Shown in pieces: positions 33,923-42,259 of a stretch of DNA of 64,000 bases (within the stretch, counting starts at the first letter, position 1; every line of letters starts with the position of its first letter). The notes under the pieces are model-generated. The model was not told the origin of the DNA and made no database searches. It saw nothing but the letters and a program-made list of their open reading frames with translations. A program made the position numbers and the translations under genes. This DNA is from Rhodobacteraceae bacterium UBA6197 (GTDB lineage Bacteria; Pseudomonadota; Alphaproteobacteria; Rhodobacterales; Rhodobacteraceae), in assembly GCA_002422085.1 (NCBI GenBank), contig DISZ01000018.1:6962-70961 (forward strand), given 5' to 3'.

Positions 33923-34652
33923 GGCGCTGGCGCTGGTGGCGTCGGTGGCGGGCATGGCCGCAACTGCGGCGGCGGGCGCGGGGCCGTGCCGCGACGTGGC
34001 GTTTGACGGGCTTTCCTACACGGTTTGCGAGGTGTCGGCACAGGCTGACCTACGGCTTTGGCTGACGGCGGCCGATGGCCTGCCGGTCGCCACCTTCGAG
34101 CGGTTGCGCGAAACGCTCGCCCCCGGCGAGGCAATCGGCTTTGCGATGAATGCGGGCATGTATCATCCCGATCGCCGTCCGGTCGGGCTGTTCGTGCAAG
34201 ACGGGGTCGAATTGGCGCGGATCGTGACTTCGGCCGGGCCCGGCAACTTTGGCATGCTGCCCAACGGGGTGTTTTGCGCGGGTGCGGATTTCGCGGTGAT
34301 CGAATCGCGCGACTTTGCCGCACGCCAGCCCACCTGCGCGCTGGCGACGCAATCGGGGCCGATGCTGGTGATTGACGGCACGCTGCATCCAACGTTTCTG
34401 GCCGACAGCACCAGCCGCTATCTGCGCAATGGCGTGGGGGTTTCGACCGACGGCAAGACCGCGTGGTTCGCGATCTCGAACCAAGCCGTGACGTTTCACG
34501 AATTTGCCCGTCTGTTTCGGGACGGGCTGGCGACACCCGATGCGCTGTTTCTTGACGGGTCGGTATCGCGCTTGATGGCGCCGGGTCTGGGGCGATCGGA
34601 TGCGGGCACACCGATGGGGCCAATCATCGGCTTGGTCCTACACGCCGATTGA
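33903..34652 (+). CDS. Secreted phosphodiester glycosidase (NAGPA-like) family protein
   Basis: This 249-residue protein has a signal peptide (MMTPLNKALALVASVAGMAA, cleavage near AGA), followed by the NAGPA-type pattern: EAIGFAMNAGMYHPDRRPVG, RYLRNGVGVSTDGKTAWFAI and ALFLDGSVSRLMAP (catalytic-site loops). The family cleaves GlcNAc-1-phosphodiesters or related glycosyl phosphodiesters. It overlaps rbfA by 20 bases in another frame, so it may rely on coupled translation. The bacterial substrate is unknown. Confidence 0.85.
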   Translation: MMTPLNKALALVASVAGMAATAAAGAGPCRDVAFDGLSYTVCEVSAQADLRLWLTAADGLPVATFERLRETLAPGEAIGFAMNAGMYHPDRRPVGLFVQDGVELARIVTSAGPGNFGMLPNGVFCAGADFAVIESRDFAARQPTCALATQSGPMLVIDGTLHPTFLADSTSRYLRNGVGVSTDGKTAWFAISNQAVTFHEFARLFRDGLATPDALFLDGSVSRLMAPGLGRSDAGTPMGPIIGLVLHAD

Positions 34653-34704
34653 CGCCCGTGGCCGGCTGGGTTAGCAGCCGGGTTTCGCATCAAAGGGACG
34701 CATC

Positions 34705-35607
34705 ATGGCACGCAAAAAGGGACGCGAGATTTCCGGCTGGCTGGTGGTGGACAAGCCGGCGGGCGTCACCTCGACCGCGGTGGTGGGCAAGGTCCGCTGG
34801 GCGTTTGACGCGAAAAAGGCCGGCCACGCGGGCACGCTGGATCCGGCAGCGACCGGAGTTCTGGCGGTGGCACTGGGCGAGGCCACAAAGACCGTGCCCT
34901 ATATTGCCGACGCGCTGAAATGCTATCGCTTCACGGTGCGGCTGGGGGCGGCCACAAACACCGATGACGCAGAGGGCGAGGTGATCCAGACCTCGGATCT
35001 GCGCCCGACCGACGCCGAGATCGCCGCCGCGCTGCCCGCGTTCACGGGCGATATCCGGCAGGTTCCGCCACAGTTTTCGGCCGTCAAGGTCGATGGCCAA
35101 CGCGCCTATGCGCTGGCCCGCGCGGGCGAGGAAATGGATCTGGCCGCGCGCGATCTTTGGGTTGAAAGCCTCGATCTGCTGGCGCGCCCCGATGCCGACA
35201 CGCTGGAACTGGAGATGGTCTGCGGCAAGGGCGGCTATGTGCGCGCGATCGCGCGCGATCTGGGCGCCGCATTGGGCTGCCTTGGCCATGTGGTAAGCCT
35301 GCGCCGGGTCTGGTCTGGCCCATTTGACGCAGAAGACGGGATTTCGCTGGAGGCGCTGGAGCAGATGGCGCGCACCCCCGAGCTTGACGCCCGGCTCTTG
35401 CCGCTAGAGGTGGGCTTGGCCGATCTGTCCGAACTGAAGGCCACCGCCGAAGGGGCGGCCCGGATCAAGAACGGCAATCCGGGCATGGTGCTGGCCGCGG
35501 ATGTTGCGTTTGGCGATGAGGCATGGGCCAGCTACCAAGGCCAGCCCATTGCCGTTGGCATCTACAAGTCGGGCGAGTTGCACCCCAGCCGGGTGTTCAA
35601 TCTGTAG
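34705..35607 (+). CDS. truB: tRNA pseudouridine-55 synthase
   Basis: This 300-residue enzyme has GWLVVDKPAGVTSTA at the N-terminus, then the catalytic loop KAGHAGTLDPAATGVL (Asp near residue 47), VPPQFSAVKVDGQRAYALAR, and a TruB C-terminal domain. It makes Psi55 in the T-loop of tRNAs such as the tRNA-Val encoded in this window. It follows rbfA and the glycosidase; the rbfA-truB association is classical. Confidence 0.96.
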   Translation: MARKKGREISGWLVVDKPAGVTSTAVVGKVRWAFDAKKAGHAGTLDPAATGVLAVALGEATKTVPYIADALKCYRFTVRLGAATNTDDAEGEVIQTSDLRPTDAEIAAALPAFTGDIRQVPPQFSAVKVDGQRAYALARAGEEMDLAARDLWVESLDLLARPDADTLELEMVCGKGGYVRAIARDLGAALGCLGHVVSLRRVWSGPFDAEDGISLEALEQMARTPELDARLLPLEVGLADLSELKATAEGAARIKNGNPGMVLAADVAFGDEAWASYQGQPIAVGIYKSGELHPSRVFNL

Positions 35608-35697
35608 CTCCCGGACTTCTGGCCGCGAACTTCAAGCATCGGGCCGCAGGCGACGGGGGGGGCTTGCGCGCGCCGCTGTCGCGGGCAAGAAAGCGGC

Positions 35698-36204
35698 ATG
35701 ATCACACGCCACCACCTCAAGGGCGACGCCCAATCGACGGCCGTCTATTCAGACTGCGAACGCTATCGCTATTTGCTGACGCGTACCTGGGATGGCGCGC
35801 GGGGCAAGGCGCTGTTTGTCATGCTCAACCCCTCGACCGCGACCGAAACGCAAAATGACCCGACGGTCGAACGCTGCGAACGGCGGGCGCGGGCGCTGGG
35901 GTTCGGCGCGTTTCGGGTCACCAACATCTTTGCCTTCCGCGCCACCGAGCCAAAGGTGATGCGGGCGCAGGCCGACCCGGTGGGGCCGCAAAACGACGCG
36001 GCGATCACCGAAAGCCTTGCCTGGGCCGATCAGATCATCTGCGCATGGGGGGCCCATGGCGCGCATCTGGGGCGCGGCGCGGCCGTCGAGGCCCTGTTGC
36101 GTGGCGCTCAGATGCCACTTTTTCACCTAGGGCTGACCAAGGCGGGCGCGCCCAGGCATCCGCTTTACATTGGCTATGACCGCCAGCCCGAGCTTTGGCG
36201 TTGA
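35698..36204 (+). CDS. DUF1643 domain protein
   Basis: This 168-residue protein contains YRYLLTRTWDGARGKALFVMLNPSTATETQNDPTV (its opening half is the DUF1643 signature), then CERRARALGFGAFRVTNIFAFRA. It ends with YDRQPELW. The function is unknown, and it has no signal peptide or membrane segment. The 90 bp between truB and this gene hold no clear feature; the ribosome-binding site is weak. Confidence 0.85.
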   Translation: MITRHHLKGDAQSTAVYSDCERYRYLLTRTWDGARGKALFVMLNPSTATETQNDPTVERCERRARALGFGAFRVTNIFAFRATEPKVMRAQADPVGPQNDAAITESLAWADQIICAWGAHGAHLGRGAAVEALLRGAQMPLFHLGLTKAGAPRHPLYIGYDRQPELWR

Positions 36205-36232
36205 GGTCTGCGTCGGATGATAGCCTCGCACG

Positions 36233-36247
36233 TTAACCAATTGTTAA
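36233..36247. promoter_or_regulatory. CtrA-type binding site (TTAA-N7-TTAA)
   Basis: TTAA (36233-36236) and TTAA (36244-36247) are separated by exactly 7 bp (CCAATTG). On the minus strand it reads as the full TTAA-N7-TTAAC consensus of the alphaproteobacterial cell-cycle regulator CtrA. It lies 87-101 bp upstream of the RTX-protein start codon in an AT-rich patch. Confidence 0.7.
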
Positions 36248-36333
36248 GTTTCATGCTGTTATCTTGCCGCATTGATATGCAAATCTCGGCGCGCGCTGCG
36301 CATTAGCGTTTGAAATGTTGGTCGGGAAACAGA

Positions 36334-37476
36334 ATGCTGTTCCTTTCAGGTTTGTTGGGATTATTGATGGCTGGCGTGTCTGCCGGGTTTGCCCCGCAGA
36401 CCAATAGTGATGATTCGGATCACAACGACGACACTGACCTGACACCGCAGTATCACGGCGAAACCGCGCCGGATCTGCTGTTCGATATCCCCGCGCTTTC
36501 ACCAGAGGTCGCACAGGTGGCCGCCGACAGCACCCTGGCGCCCGAAGATGCTTCTGCCTTCGATGCGGTCGCAAACGACATGGCCGTCAGCGCGCCGCCA
36601 AGCACTGACCTCGAACCAGATGCCGAGCCTGACCCCAAACCAGTCGATGACACGACCGAAATCTCCGAGGGTATTCTTTGGGGCGACATCGCGGACGATC
36701 TGATCGCGGGGGGCGATGCGCTGGATCAGATCAACGGATATGGCGGTGACGACACGATCCTGGGCAACGCCGGCGAAGACCAGCTTTTTGGCGCAGAGGG
36801 GGCTGATTCGATTCTGGGAGGCGACGGCGACGACTATATCGACGGTGGCGCGGGCGATGATGCGCTGTTTGGCGAAGCGGGTGATGATACGCTGTCGGGC
36901 AATGACGGCGCCGACCGGATCGACGGTGGCGAGGGTGACGATTCCGTGATTGGTGGCGCGGGCGATGATCTGCTGGTCGGCGATCAGGGCAATGACAGCC
37001 TGCAAGGCTGGACCGGGAACGACACGCTGTCGGGCGGGCTTGGCGCGGACGAGCTGTTTGGCGGCGACGGCAACGACGTGCTGATTGGCTCCCTCGCTGA
37101 TTCCGATACCGGGCAGGCCGATGTGGACGGGCAGGATTTTCTGAACGGCGGCGCGGGTGACGATACCTTGCTGATCGGGCGTGGCGATTGGGCCGATGGC
37201 GGTGAGGGCGCGGATCTGTTCGCGCTTGGCGACTGGCTGGATGCCGATGCTCCCGCGACGATCGACGATTTCAGCACTGCCGAGGACCGGCTGGTCCTGA
37301 TCTATGATCCGGCCCTGTCGCCGGACCCGGAGGTGACGCTTGAGCCTTCGGAAACAACGGACGATTCGGCTTGGGTGCTTTTGAACGGGATCCGCATTGC
37401 CGAGGTGATGGGCGCCGCGGGGCTTGCCGCCGCCGATATCACCCTGATGACGCCCGAGGAATTCGCAGCCCGCTAA
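36334..37476 (+). CDS. RTX-type calcium-binding repeat protein
   Basis: This 380-residue acidic protein has an N-terminal hydrophobic segment (MLFLSGLLGLLMAGVSAGFA) and an Asp/Glu/Pro-rich spacer to about residue 115. About 13 nonapeptide GGxGxD repeats follow (117-275; e.g. GGDGDDYIDGGAGDDALFG). The C-terminal domain (IDDFSTAEDRLVLIYDP) resembles the serralysin-type RTX tail. The repeats should bind calcium in a beta-roll and the protein is probably surface-exposed. I took the ATG at 36334; an in-frame TTG at 36310 is less likely. A perfect CtrA site precedes it. Confidence 0.85.
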   Translation: MLFLSGLLGLLMAGVSAGFAPQTNSDDSDHNDDTDLTPQYHGETAPDLLFDIPALSPEVAQVAADSTLAPEDASAFDAVANDMAVSAPPSTDLEPDAEPDPKPVDDTTEISEGILWGDIADDLIAGGDALDQINGYGGDDTILGNAGEDQLFGAEGADSILGGDGDDYIDGGAGDDALFGEAGDDTLSGNDGADRIDGGEGDDSVIGGAGDDLLVGDQGNDSLQGWTGNDTLSGGLGADELFGGDGNDVLIGSLADSDTGQADVDGQDFLNGGAGDDTLLIGRGDWADGGEGADLFALGDWLDADAPATIDDFSTAEDRLVLIYDPALSPDPEVTLEPSETTDDSAWVLLNGIRIAEVMGAAGLAAADITLMTPEEFAAR

Positions 37477-37759
37477 TGCGCTGCCAGCCAAGCGGCGGCC
37501 GTCCAATAGGCGCTGTCGGAAAATAGGCGATTGCGCCGCGCCTTTCCCCCCCACGCAAGGGGTCAATCGAAGGTCAGCGCGCGGCCACCCCGCATGCCCA
37601 GGCTTGCGCCGCCCCTTTTGCACAAGGGCAATTCAGGCTTTCCTTCTGAAGCGTTTTCCCCTATACGCGCGCATCCGCCGCACTTGGCGGAGCCTCCACG
37701 GGCCCTGCTGGACGACATCCCGGCCTGCGCCATAACACAAACCGACGAAGGAGACCCCG
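37477..37759 (+). other. rpsO upstream region with possible promoter
   Basis: This 283-bp gap contains no gene I can support. A TATACG box at 37662-37667 follows TTTCCT (37639-37644) by 17 bp and could be the rpsO promoter, giving a leader of about 85 bases. GAAGGAG lies just before the rpsO ATG. No terminator is evident for the RTX gene. Confidence 0.35.
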
Positions 37760-38029
37760 ATGTCGATTACCGTTGAAGAAAAAGCCCGCCTGATCAAGGA
37801 ATTCGCCACCAAAGAAGGCGATACCGGGTCACCGGAAGTTCAGGTTGCGATCCTCAGCTCGCGCATTGCGACGCTGACCGGTCACTTCAAGGAACACAAG
37901 AAGGACAACCACTCTCGTCGTGGCCTTCTGATGATGGTGGCTCAGCGTCGCAAGCTGCTGGACTACCTCAAGGGCAAGAACCAAACGCGCTACGCCGCGC
38001 TCATCGAGCGTCTGGGCCTGCGCCGCTGA
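37760..38029 (+). CDS. rpsO: 30S ribosomal protein S15
   Basis: This 89-residue protein has the S15 signature: EGDTGSPEVQVAILSSRIATL, HKKDNHSRRGLLMMVAQRRKLLDYL and the ending RYAALIERLGLRR. S15 nucleates the 30S platform by binding the 16S rRNA central domain. AAGGAG precedes the ATG. It is followed by a strong palindromic terminator and then pnp, the conserved rpsO-pnp order. Confidence 0.97.
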   Translation: MSITVEEKARLIKEFATKEGDTGSPEVQVAILSSRIATLTGHFKEHKKDNHSRRGLLMMVAQRRKLLDYLKGKNQTRYAALIERLGLRR

Positions 38030-38037
38030 TCTGACGG

Positions 38038-38060
38038 AACGCGCCCGATCGGGCGCGTTT
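38038..38060 (+). terminator. Hairpin terminator after rpsO
   Basis: AACGCGCCC (38038-38046) pairs with GGGCGCGTT (38051-38059) around GATC, followed by TTT. It probably gives partial termination, leaving some read-through into pnp. Confidence 0.8.
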
Positions 38061-38141
38061 CACTTTCGCCCCGGCGGTTGCCGGGGATCGGCCTCTCCAA
38101 CGGGTTCCATGGGGTGGGCAGCCGGGAAAGAAAAGGGAACC

Positions 38142-38174
38142 ACGGGCCTTCGCCGAACGCGGCGGGGGGCCCGT
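38142..38174 (+). promoter_or_regulatory. Long stem-loop in the pnp leader
   Basis: ACGGGCC (38142-38148) pairs with GGCCCGT (38168-38174), and inside it CGCCG (38151-38155) pairs with CGGCG (38160-38164) around AACG. The stem lies 48 bases before the pnp ATG. In E. coli an RNase III-cleaved leader hairpin lets PNPase repress its own message; this structure is placed to do the same. Confidence 0.6.
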
Positions 38175-38221
38175 ACGCAAACAGGCGCGGGGAGGGTCCC
38201 TGCGCATCGATAGGAAAACAT

Positions 38222-40372
38222 ATGTTCAACGTTACCACGAAATCGATCCAGTGGGGCAATGAGACCCTGACGCTGGAAACGGGCAAAATTGCCCGCCAGG
38301 CCGATGGGTCGGTCATTGCCACGCTGGGGGAAACCTCGGTCATGGCCAACGTGACCTTTGCACGCGAACCCAAACCGGGGCAGGATTTCTTCCCGCTGAC
38401 CGTGCACTACCAGGAAAAATACTATGCCGCGGGCAAGGTGCCCGGCGGCTTCTTCAAGCGTGAAGCGCGTCCTTCGGAAAAGGAAACGCTGACCTCGCGC
38501 CTGATCGACCGTCCGATTCGCCCGCTGTTCGTGCCGGGCTTCAAGAACGAAGTGCTGGTGATGGCCACGGTGCTGTCGCACGATCTGGTCAATGAGCCCG
38601 ACATCGTGGCGATGATCGCCGTCTCGGCCGCGCTGACGATTTCGGGCGTGCCCTTCATGGGTCCGATCGGCGCTGCGCGCGTTGGCTTCTCGGGCGGCGA
38701 ATACGTCCTGAACCCCGACGTCGATGACATGCAAAAGCTGCGTGAAAACCCCGATCAGCGGCTTGATCTGGTCATCGCCGGCACCAAAGACGCCGTGATG
38801 ATGGTCGAATCCGAGGCCTATGAGCTTTCGGAAGCCGAAATGCTGGGCGCGGTCAAGTTTGGCCATGACGCGATGCAGCCGGTGATCGACATGATTATCG
38901 ACTTCGCCGAAAGCTGCGCGAAAGAGCCGTTCGACTTTCACGCGCCGGACTACTCGGCGCTTTACGCTGCCGTCAAAGCCGCTGGCGAAACCCAGATGCG
39001 CGCCGCCTTTGCGCTGCGCGACAAGCAAGAGCGTGTGTCCGCGATTGCCGCCGCGCGTGATGCCGTCAAGGCCGCGCTGAGCGAAGAGCAACTGGCTGAC
39101 GCGAACCTTGGCTCGGCGTTCAAGAAACTCGAAGCCTCGATCCTGCGCGGTGCCATCATCAGCGGTGGCCCGCGCATCGACGGGCGCGACACCAAGACGG
39201 TGCGCCCGATCGTGTCCGAGGTCGGCATCCTGCCGCGCACCCACGGTTCGGCGCTGTTCACCCGTGGTGAGACGCAGGGCCTTGTGGTGACCACGCTGGG
39301 CACCGGCGATGATGAGCAGATCATCGACGCCTTGCACGGCAACAGCCGCTCGAACTTCTTGCTGCACTACAACTTCCCGCCGTATTCGGTTGGCGAAGTG
39401 GGTCGTGTCATGGGGCCGGGGCGTCGTGAGATTGGCCATGGCAAACTGGCATGGCGCGCGCTGCAAGCGGTGCTGCCGGCGGCGACCGACTTCCCCTACA
39501 CCATCCGCGTCGTCTCCGAGATTACCGAATCGAACGGGTCGTCGTCGATGGCGTCGGTCTGTGGTGGCTCGCTGTCGATGATGGACGCCGGTGTGCCGCT
39601 GAAGGCCGCCGTGGCCGGTGTGGCGATGGGTCTGATCCTGGAAGACGACGGCAAATGGGCCGTTCTGACCGATATTCTGGGTGACGAAGACCACCTCGGC
39701 GACATGGACTTCAAGGTGGCTGGCACCGAAAACGGGATCACCAGCCTGCAGATGGACATCAAGATTGCGGGCATTACCCCTGCGATCATGGAGCAGGCCC
39801 TGGCGCAGGCCAAAGACGGCCGTCTGCACATCCTGGGCGAAATGGCCAAGGCGCTGACCGCCGGTCGTCAGGAATTCTCGGCACATGCGCCGCGGATCGA
39901 GACGATGCAGGTTCCGACCGACAAGATCCGTGAAGTGATCGGCTCGGGCGGCAAGGTGATCCGCGAAATCGTCGAAGTGTCGGGCGCCAAGGTTGATATC
40001 AACGACGACGGCATCATCAAGATCGCCTCGGCCAATGCCGACAGCATCAAGAAAGCCTACGACATGATCTGGTCGATCGTGGCCGAGCCGGAAGAAGGCA
40101 AGGTCTACACCGGCAAGGTTGTGAAGCTGGTTGATTTCGGTGCCTTCGTGAACTTCTTCGGCAAGCGTGACGGGCTGGTCCATGTTTCGCAAATCTCGGG
40201 AAAACGCCTGAACCACCCGAATGAGCTGCTGAAGGAAGGCCAAGAGGTCAAGGTCAAGCTTCTGGGCTTTGACGACCGTGGCAAGGTACGCCTTGGCATG
40301 AAGATGGTCGATCAGCAAACGGGCGAAGAAATCAGCCCGGAAAAAGCCAAGGAAGACGCCGGCGAGGCGTGA
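38222..40372 (+). CDS. pnp: Polynucleotide phosphorylase
   Basis: This 716-residue exoribonuclease has two RNase PH domains (VMANVTFAREPKPGQDFFPL early; ITESNGSSSMASVCGGSLSM near 435 in the catalytic second domain). A KH domain follows (DKIREVIGSGGKVIREI near 560), then an S1 domain (YTGKVVKLVDFGAFVNFFG near 625). It degrades RNA 3'-5' with phosphate. I used the ATG at 38222, preceded by AGGAAA; the frame is open further upstream but covers the leader hairpin. Confidence 0.98.
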   Translation: MFNVTTKSIQWGNETLTLETGKIARQADGSVIATLGETSVMANVTFAREPKPGQDFFPLTVHYQEKYYAAGKVPGGFFKREARPSEKETLTSRLIDRPIRPLFVPGFKNEVLVMATVLSHDLVNEPDIVAMIAVSAALTISGVPFMGPIGAARVGFSGGEYVLNPDVDDMQKLRENPDQRLDLVIAGTKDAVMMVESEAYELSEAEMLGAVKFGHDAMQPVIDMIIDFAESCAKEPFDFHAPDYSALYAAVKAAGETQMRAAFALRDKQERVSAIAAARDAVKAALSEEQLADANLGSAFKKLEASILRGAIISGGPRIDGRDTKTVRPIVSEVGILPRTHGSALFTRGETQGLVVTTLGTGDDEQIIDALHGNSRSNFLLHYNFPPYSVGEVGRVMGPGRREIGHGKLAWRALQAVLPAATDFPYTIRVVSEITESNGSSSMASVCGGSLSMMDAGVPLKAAVAGVAMGLILEDDGKWAVLTDILGDEDHLGDMDFKVAGTENGITSLQMDIKIAGITPAIMEQALAQAKDGRLHILGEMAKALTAGRQEFSAHAPRIETMQVPTDKIREVIGSGGKVIREIVEVSGAKVDINDDGIIKIASANADSIKKAYDMIWSIVAEPEEGKVYTGKVVKLVDFGAFVNFFGKRDGLVHVSQISGKRLNHPNELLKEGQEVKVKLLGFDDRGKVRLGMKMVDQQTGEEISPEKAKEDAGEA

Positions 40373-40391
40373 TCCCTGCCAAAAAGTGACG

Positions 40392-40420
40392 AAAGGCCCC
40401 GGAGCAATCCGGGGCCTTTT
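40392..40420 (+). terminator. Intrinsic terminator of pnp
   Basis: AAAGGCCCCGGA (40392-40403) pairs with TCCGGGGCCTTT (40408-40419) around GCAA and continues as T4. Confidence 0.92.
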
Positions 40421-40538
40421 GCAATTGACGGGGCGCGGCAGCACTGGAAAGCCGCCGCCACCGCTGCTATCGCCGGTCAAGGAACGCGGGCGCTGGCGCC
40501 CCGGATGACCTGCCCGTGCCGACCTGGAGGGAAACAAG

Positions 40539-41396
40539 ATGAGCCGATCCCGCGAGAGTGCCGCGATAGAGTTTGACGACCAGGCCGCTTGGGGTGCCTA
40601 CCGCCCCGGACCGATCATCGGCGTGCCGCTCGGCATTGCGCATCGCTTGCCCTATCTGTTGAAACCGCTGACGAAAATCCTGCGGCGACCGGCAAAATAC
40701 CTGGCCAGAACGCCACTTGATCTGGTGATCTGGGGGTTGAAACTGCGGTTGTTGCCGCGCGGAAACCTGTCCGAACAAAAGTTCTATACCGCGCCACAGC
40801 TATTCGACCCGGACGAATTCGCGGTGCTGGCGCGGGTATTGGCAACCGGCGGCGTGTTTGTCGATGTCGGCGCCAACGCCGGTATCTACAGCTATTGGGC
40901 GACCCAATGCATGACCAAGGGCGGGCGCATACTCGCGGTTGAACCAGACCCGGAAATGCGGCGCCGGATGGCCTTCAACATCGCGACCAACGATCTGCAT
41001 CAGATCGAGATCTGCGCCTTGGCGCTCAGCGACCATGACGGCGAGGCGGTGCTTCAGGTCAACCCTGCGCAACGCGGCACAAATACGCTCGACACAGACG
41101 AGGCCAACCGTGCGGGCGGCGCGCGCGAAATGCTGACGGTTCCGGTCACGACCCTGCTGGCGCTGCTGACCGAACGCGGCATCGGCCATCTGGATGTTCT
41201 CAAGATTGATATCGAAGGGCACGAACCGCCGGTATTGCGCCACTTTCTGACCCATGCACCCGAGGCGTTGTGGCCACGCGCGGTCATCAGCGAATTCAAG
41301 GAACAAACCGCCAGCGACATTCTGCGACTTCTGGTCGATTGCGGCTACAAATGCCGTAAATCGAACAAGCTGAACTTCATCTTCGAACGTGGCTAA
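40539..41396 (+). CDS. FkbM family methyltransferase
   Basis: This 285-residue protein has the SAM-binding motif GGVFVDVGANAGIYSYWA near residue 110, AVEPDPEMRRRM (motif II) and LDVLKIDIEGHEPPVLRHF near 225, the FkbM signature. FkbM enzymes O-methylate sugars, polyketides or lipids. GGAGGG precedes the ATG. It stands alone after the pnp terminator, so the acceptor is unknown; polysaccharide methylation is the usual bacterial role. Confidence 0.88.
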   Translation: MSRSRESAAIEFDDQAAWGAYRPGPIIGVPLGIAHRLPYLLKPLTKILRRPAKYLARTPLDLVIWGLKLRLLPRGNLSEQKFYTAPQLFDPDEFAVLARVLATGGVFVDVGANAGIYSYWATQCMTKGGRILAVEPDPEMRRRMAFNIATNDLHQIEICALALSDHDGEAVLQVNPAQRGTNTLDTDEANRAGGAREMLTVPVTTLLALLTERGIGHLDVLKIDIEGHEPPVLRHFLTHAPEALWPRAVISEFKEQTASDILRLLVDCGYKCRKSNKLNFIFERG

Positions 41397-41451
41397 GCGC
41401 GGGGGACGGGCCCGGCCTGCGACCGGACCCGGAGCCTTTCATGGGCCGCCC

Positions 41452-42105
41452 TTACTTTGGCGCTTTGATCATGCGCAGGTAGGGCAGGACCACATTCACG
41501 TCACCGAACTGGGCCTTGGCATCGTCCAGCGACACGCTGGTTTTCACGATCACGTCTTCACCCGCCTGCCAGTTGGCCGGGGTCGCAATCGGAAATTTGT
41601 CGGCCGCCTGAACCGCATCAAGCGCGCGCAGGATCTCGGCAAAGTTGCGGCCCACGGTCATCGGATAGATCAGCATCAGGCGGATTTTCTTGTCCGGACC
41701 GATGATGAAGGTGGTGCGGACGGTGGCGCTGTCGTTGGCGGTGCGACCGTCGGGCAGATAGGCCTCGGCGGGCAGCATGTCGTAGAGCTTGGCCACCTTC
41801 AGCGCGGTGTCGTCAATGATCGGGAAATCGGCCTTGGCACCCCCGACCATTTCAATGTCGGATTTCCATTTCACATGCTCGGCCACGGTATCGACCGAAA
41901 CACCCATCACCTTCGTGTTACGTTTGGCAAATTCACCCGCGAGTTGGGCGACAGCGCCGAATTCGGTCGTGCAAACCGGGGTAAAATCCTTCGGGTGCGA
42001 AAACAGGATGGCGTAGCTGTCGCCGATCCAGTCGTGCAGACTCAACGTGCCAATGGTGGAATCGACAGTAAAATCAGGGGCGATATCGTTGATGCGAAGA
42101 CTCAT
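41452..42105 (-). CDS. 1-Cys peroxiredoxin (Prx6 type)
   Basis: This 217-residue thiol peroxidase has the active-site motif SHPKDFTPVCTTEFGAVA (peroxidatic Cys near residue 45) and the C-terminal Prx6 extension. I see no second cysteine, so it is a 1-Cys enzyme needing an external reductant. AAGGAA precedes the ATG at 42105; earlier in-frame codons to 42189 give no family match. It is divergent from the aldehyde dehydrogenase gene, a plausible shared stress promoter. Confidence 0.94.
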   Translation of the reverse strand: MSLRINDIAPDFTVDSTIGTLSLHDWIGDSYAILFSHPKDFTPVCTTEFGAVAQLAGEFAKRNTKVMGVSVDTVAEHVKWKSDIEMVGGAKADFPIIDDTALKVAKLYDMLPAEAYLPDGRTANDSATVRTTFIIGPDKKIRLMLIYPMTVGRNFAEILRALDAVQAADKFPIATPANWQAGEDVIVKTSVSLDDAKAQFGDVNVVLPYLRMIKAPK

Positions 42106-42259
42106 GGGCAAATTCCTTCCGTTGCGCGCCACATTCATGCAGCGGCGATACAGGATTTGACCGGAAGATGCATCCCCCCACAAAGACACCCAAGTTGTCG
42201 CATCAGGGCATTGCGCCTCACTATCCGGGCTGCCAATCTGGCGCCAAATGGAGGATCAG

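Noticed and set aside
37531..37776. An 81-residue frame upstream of rpsO
   Set aside because: Proline/arginine-rich, no ribosome-binding site, and it runs into rpsO in another frame.
38060..40537. An 825-codon frame on the minus strand opposite pnp
   Set aside because: Histidine/arginine/aspartate-rich shadow of pnp with no recognisable motif or ribosome-binding site.
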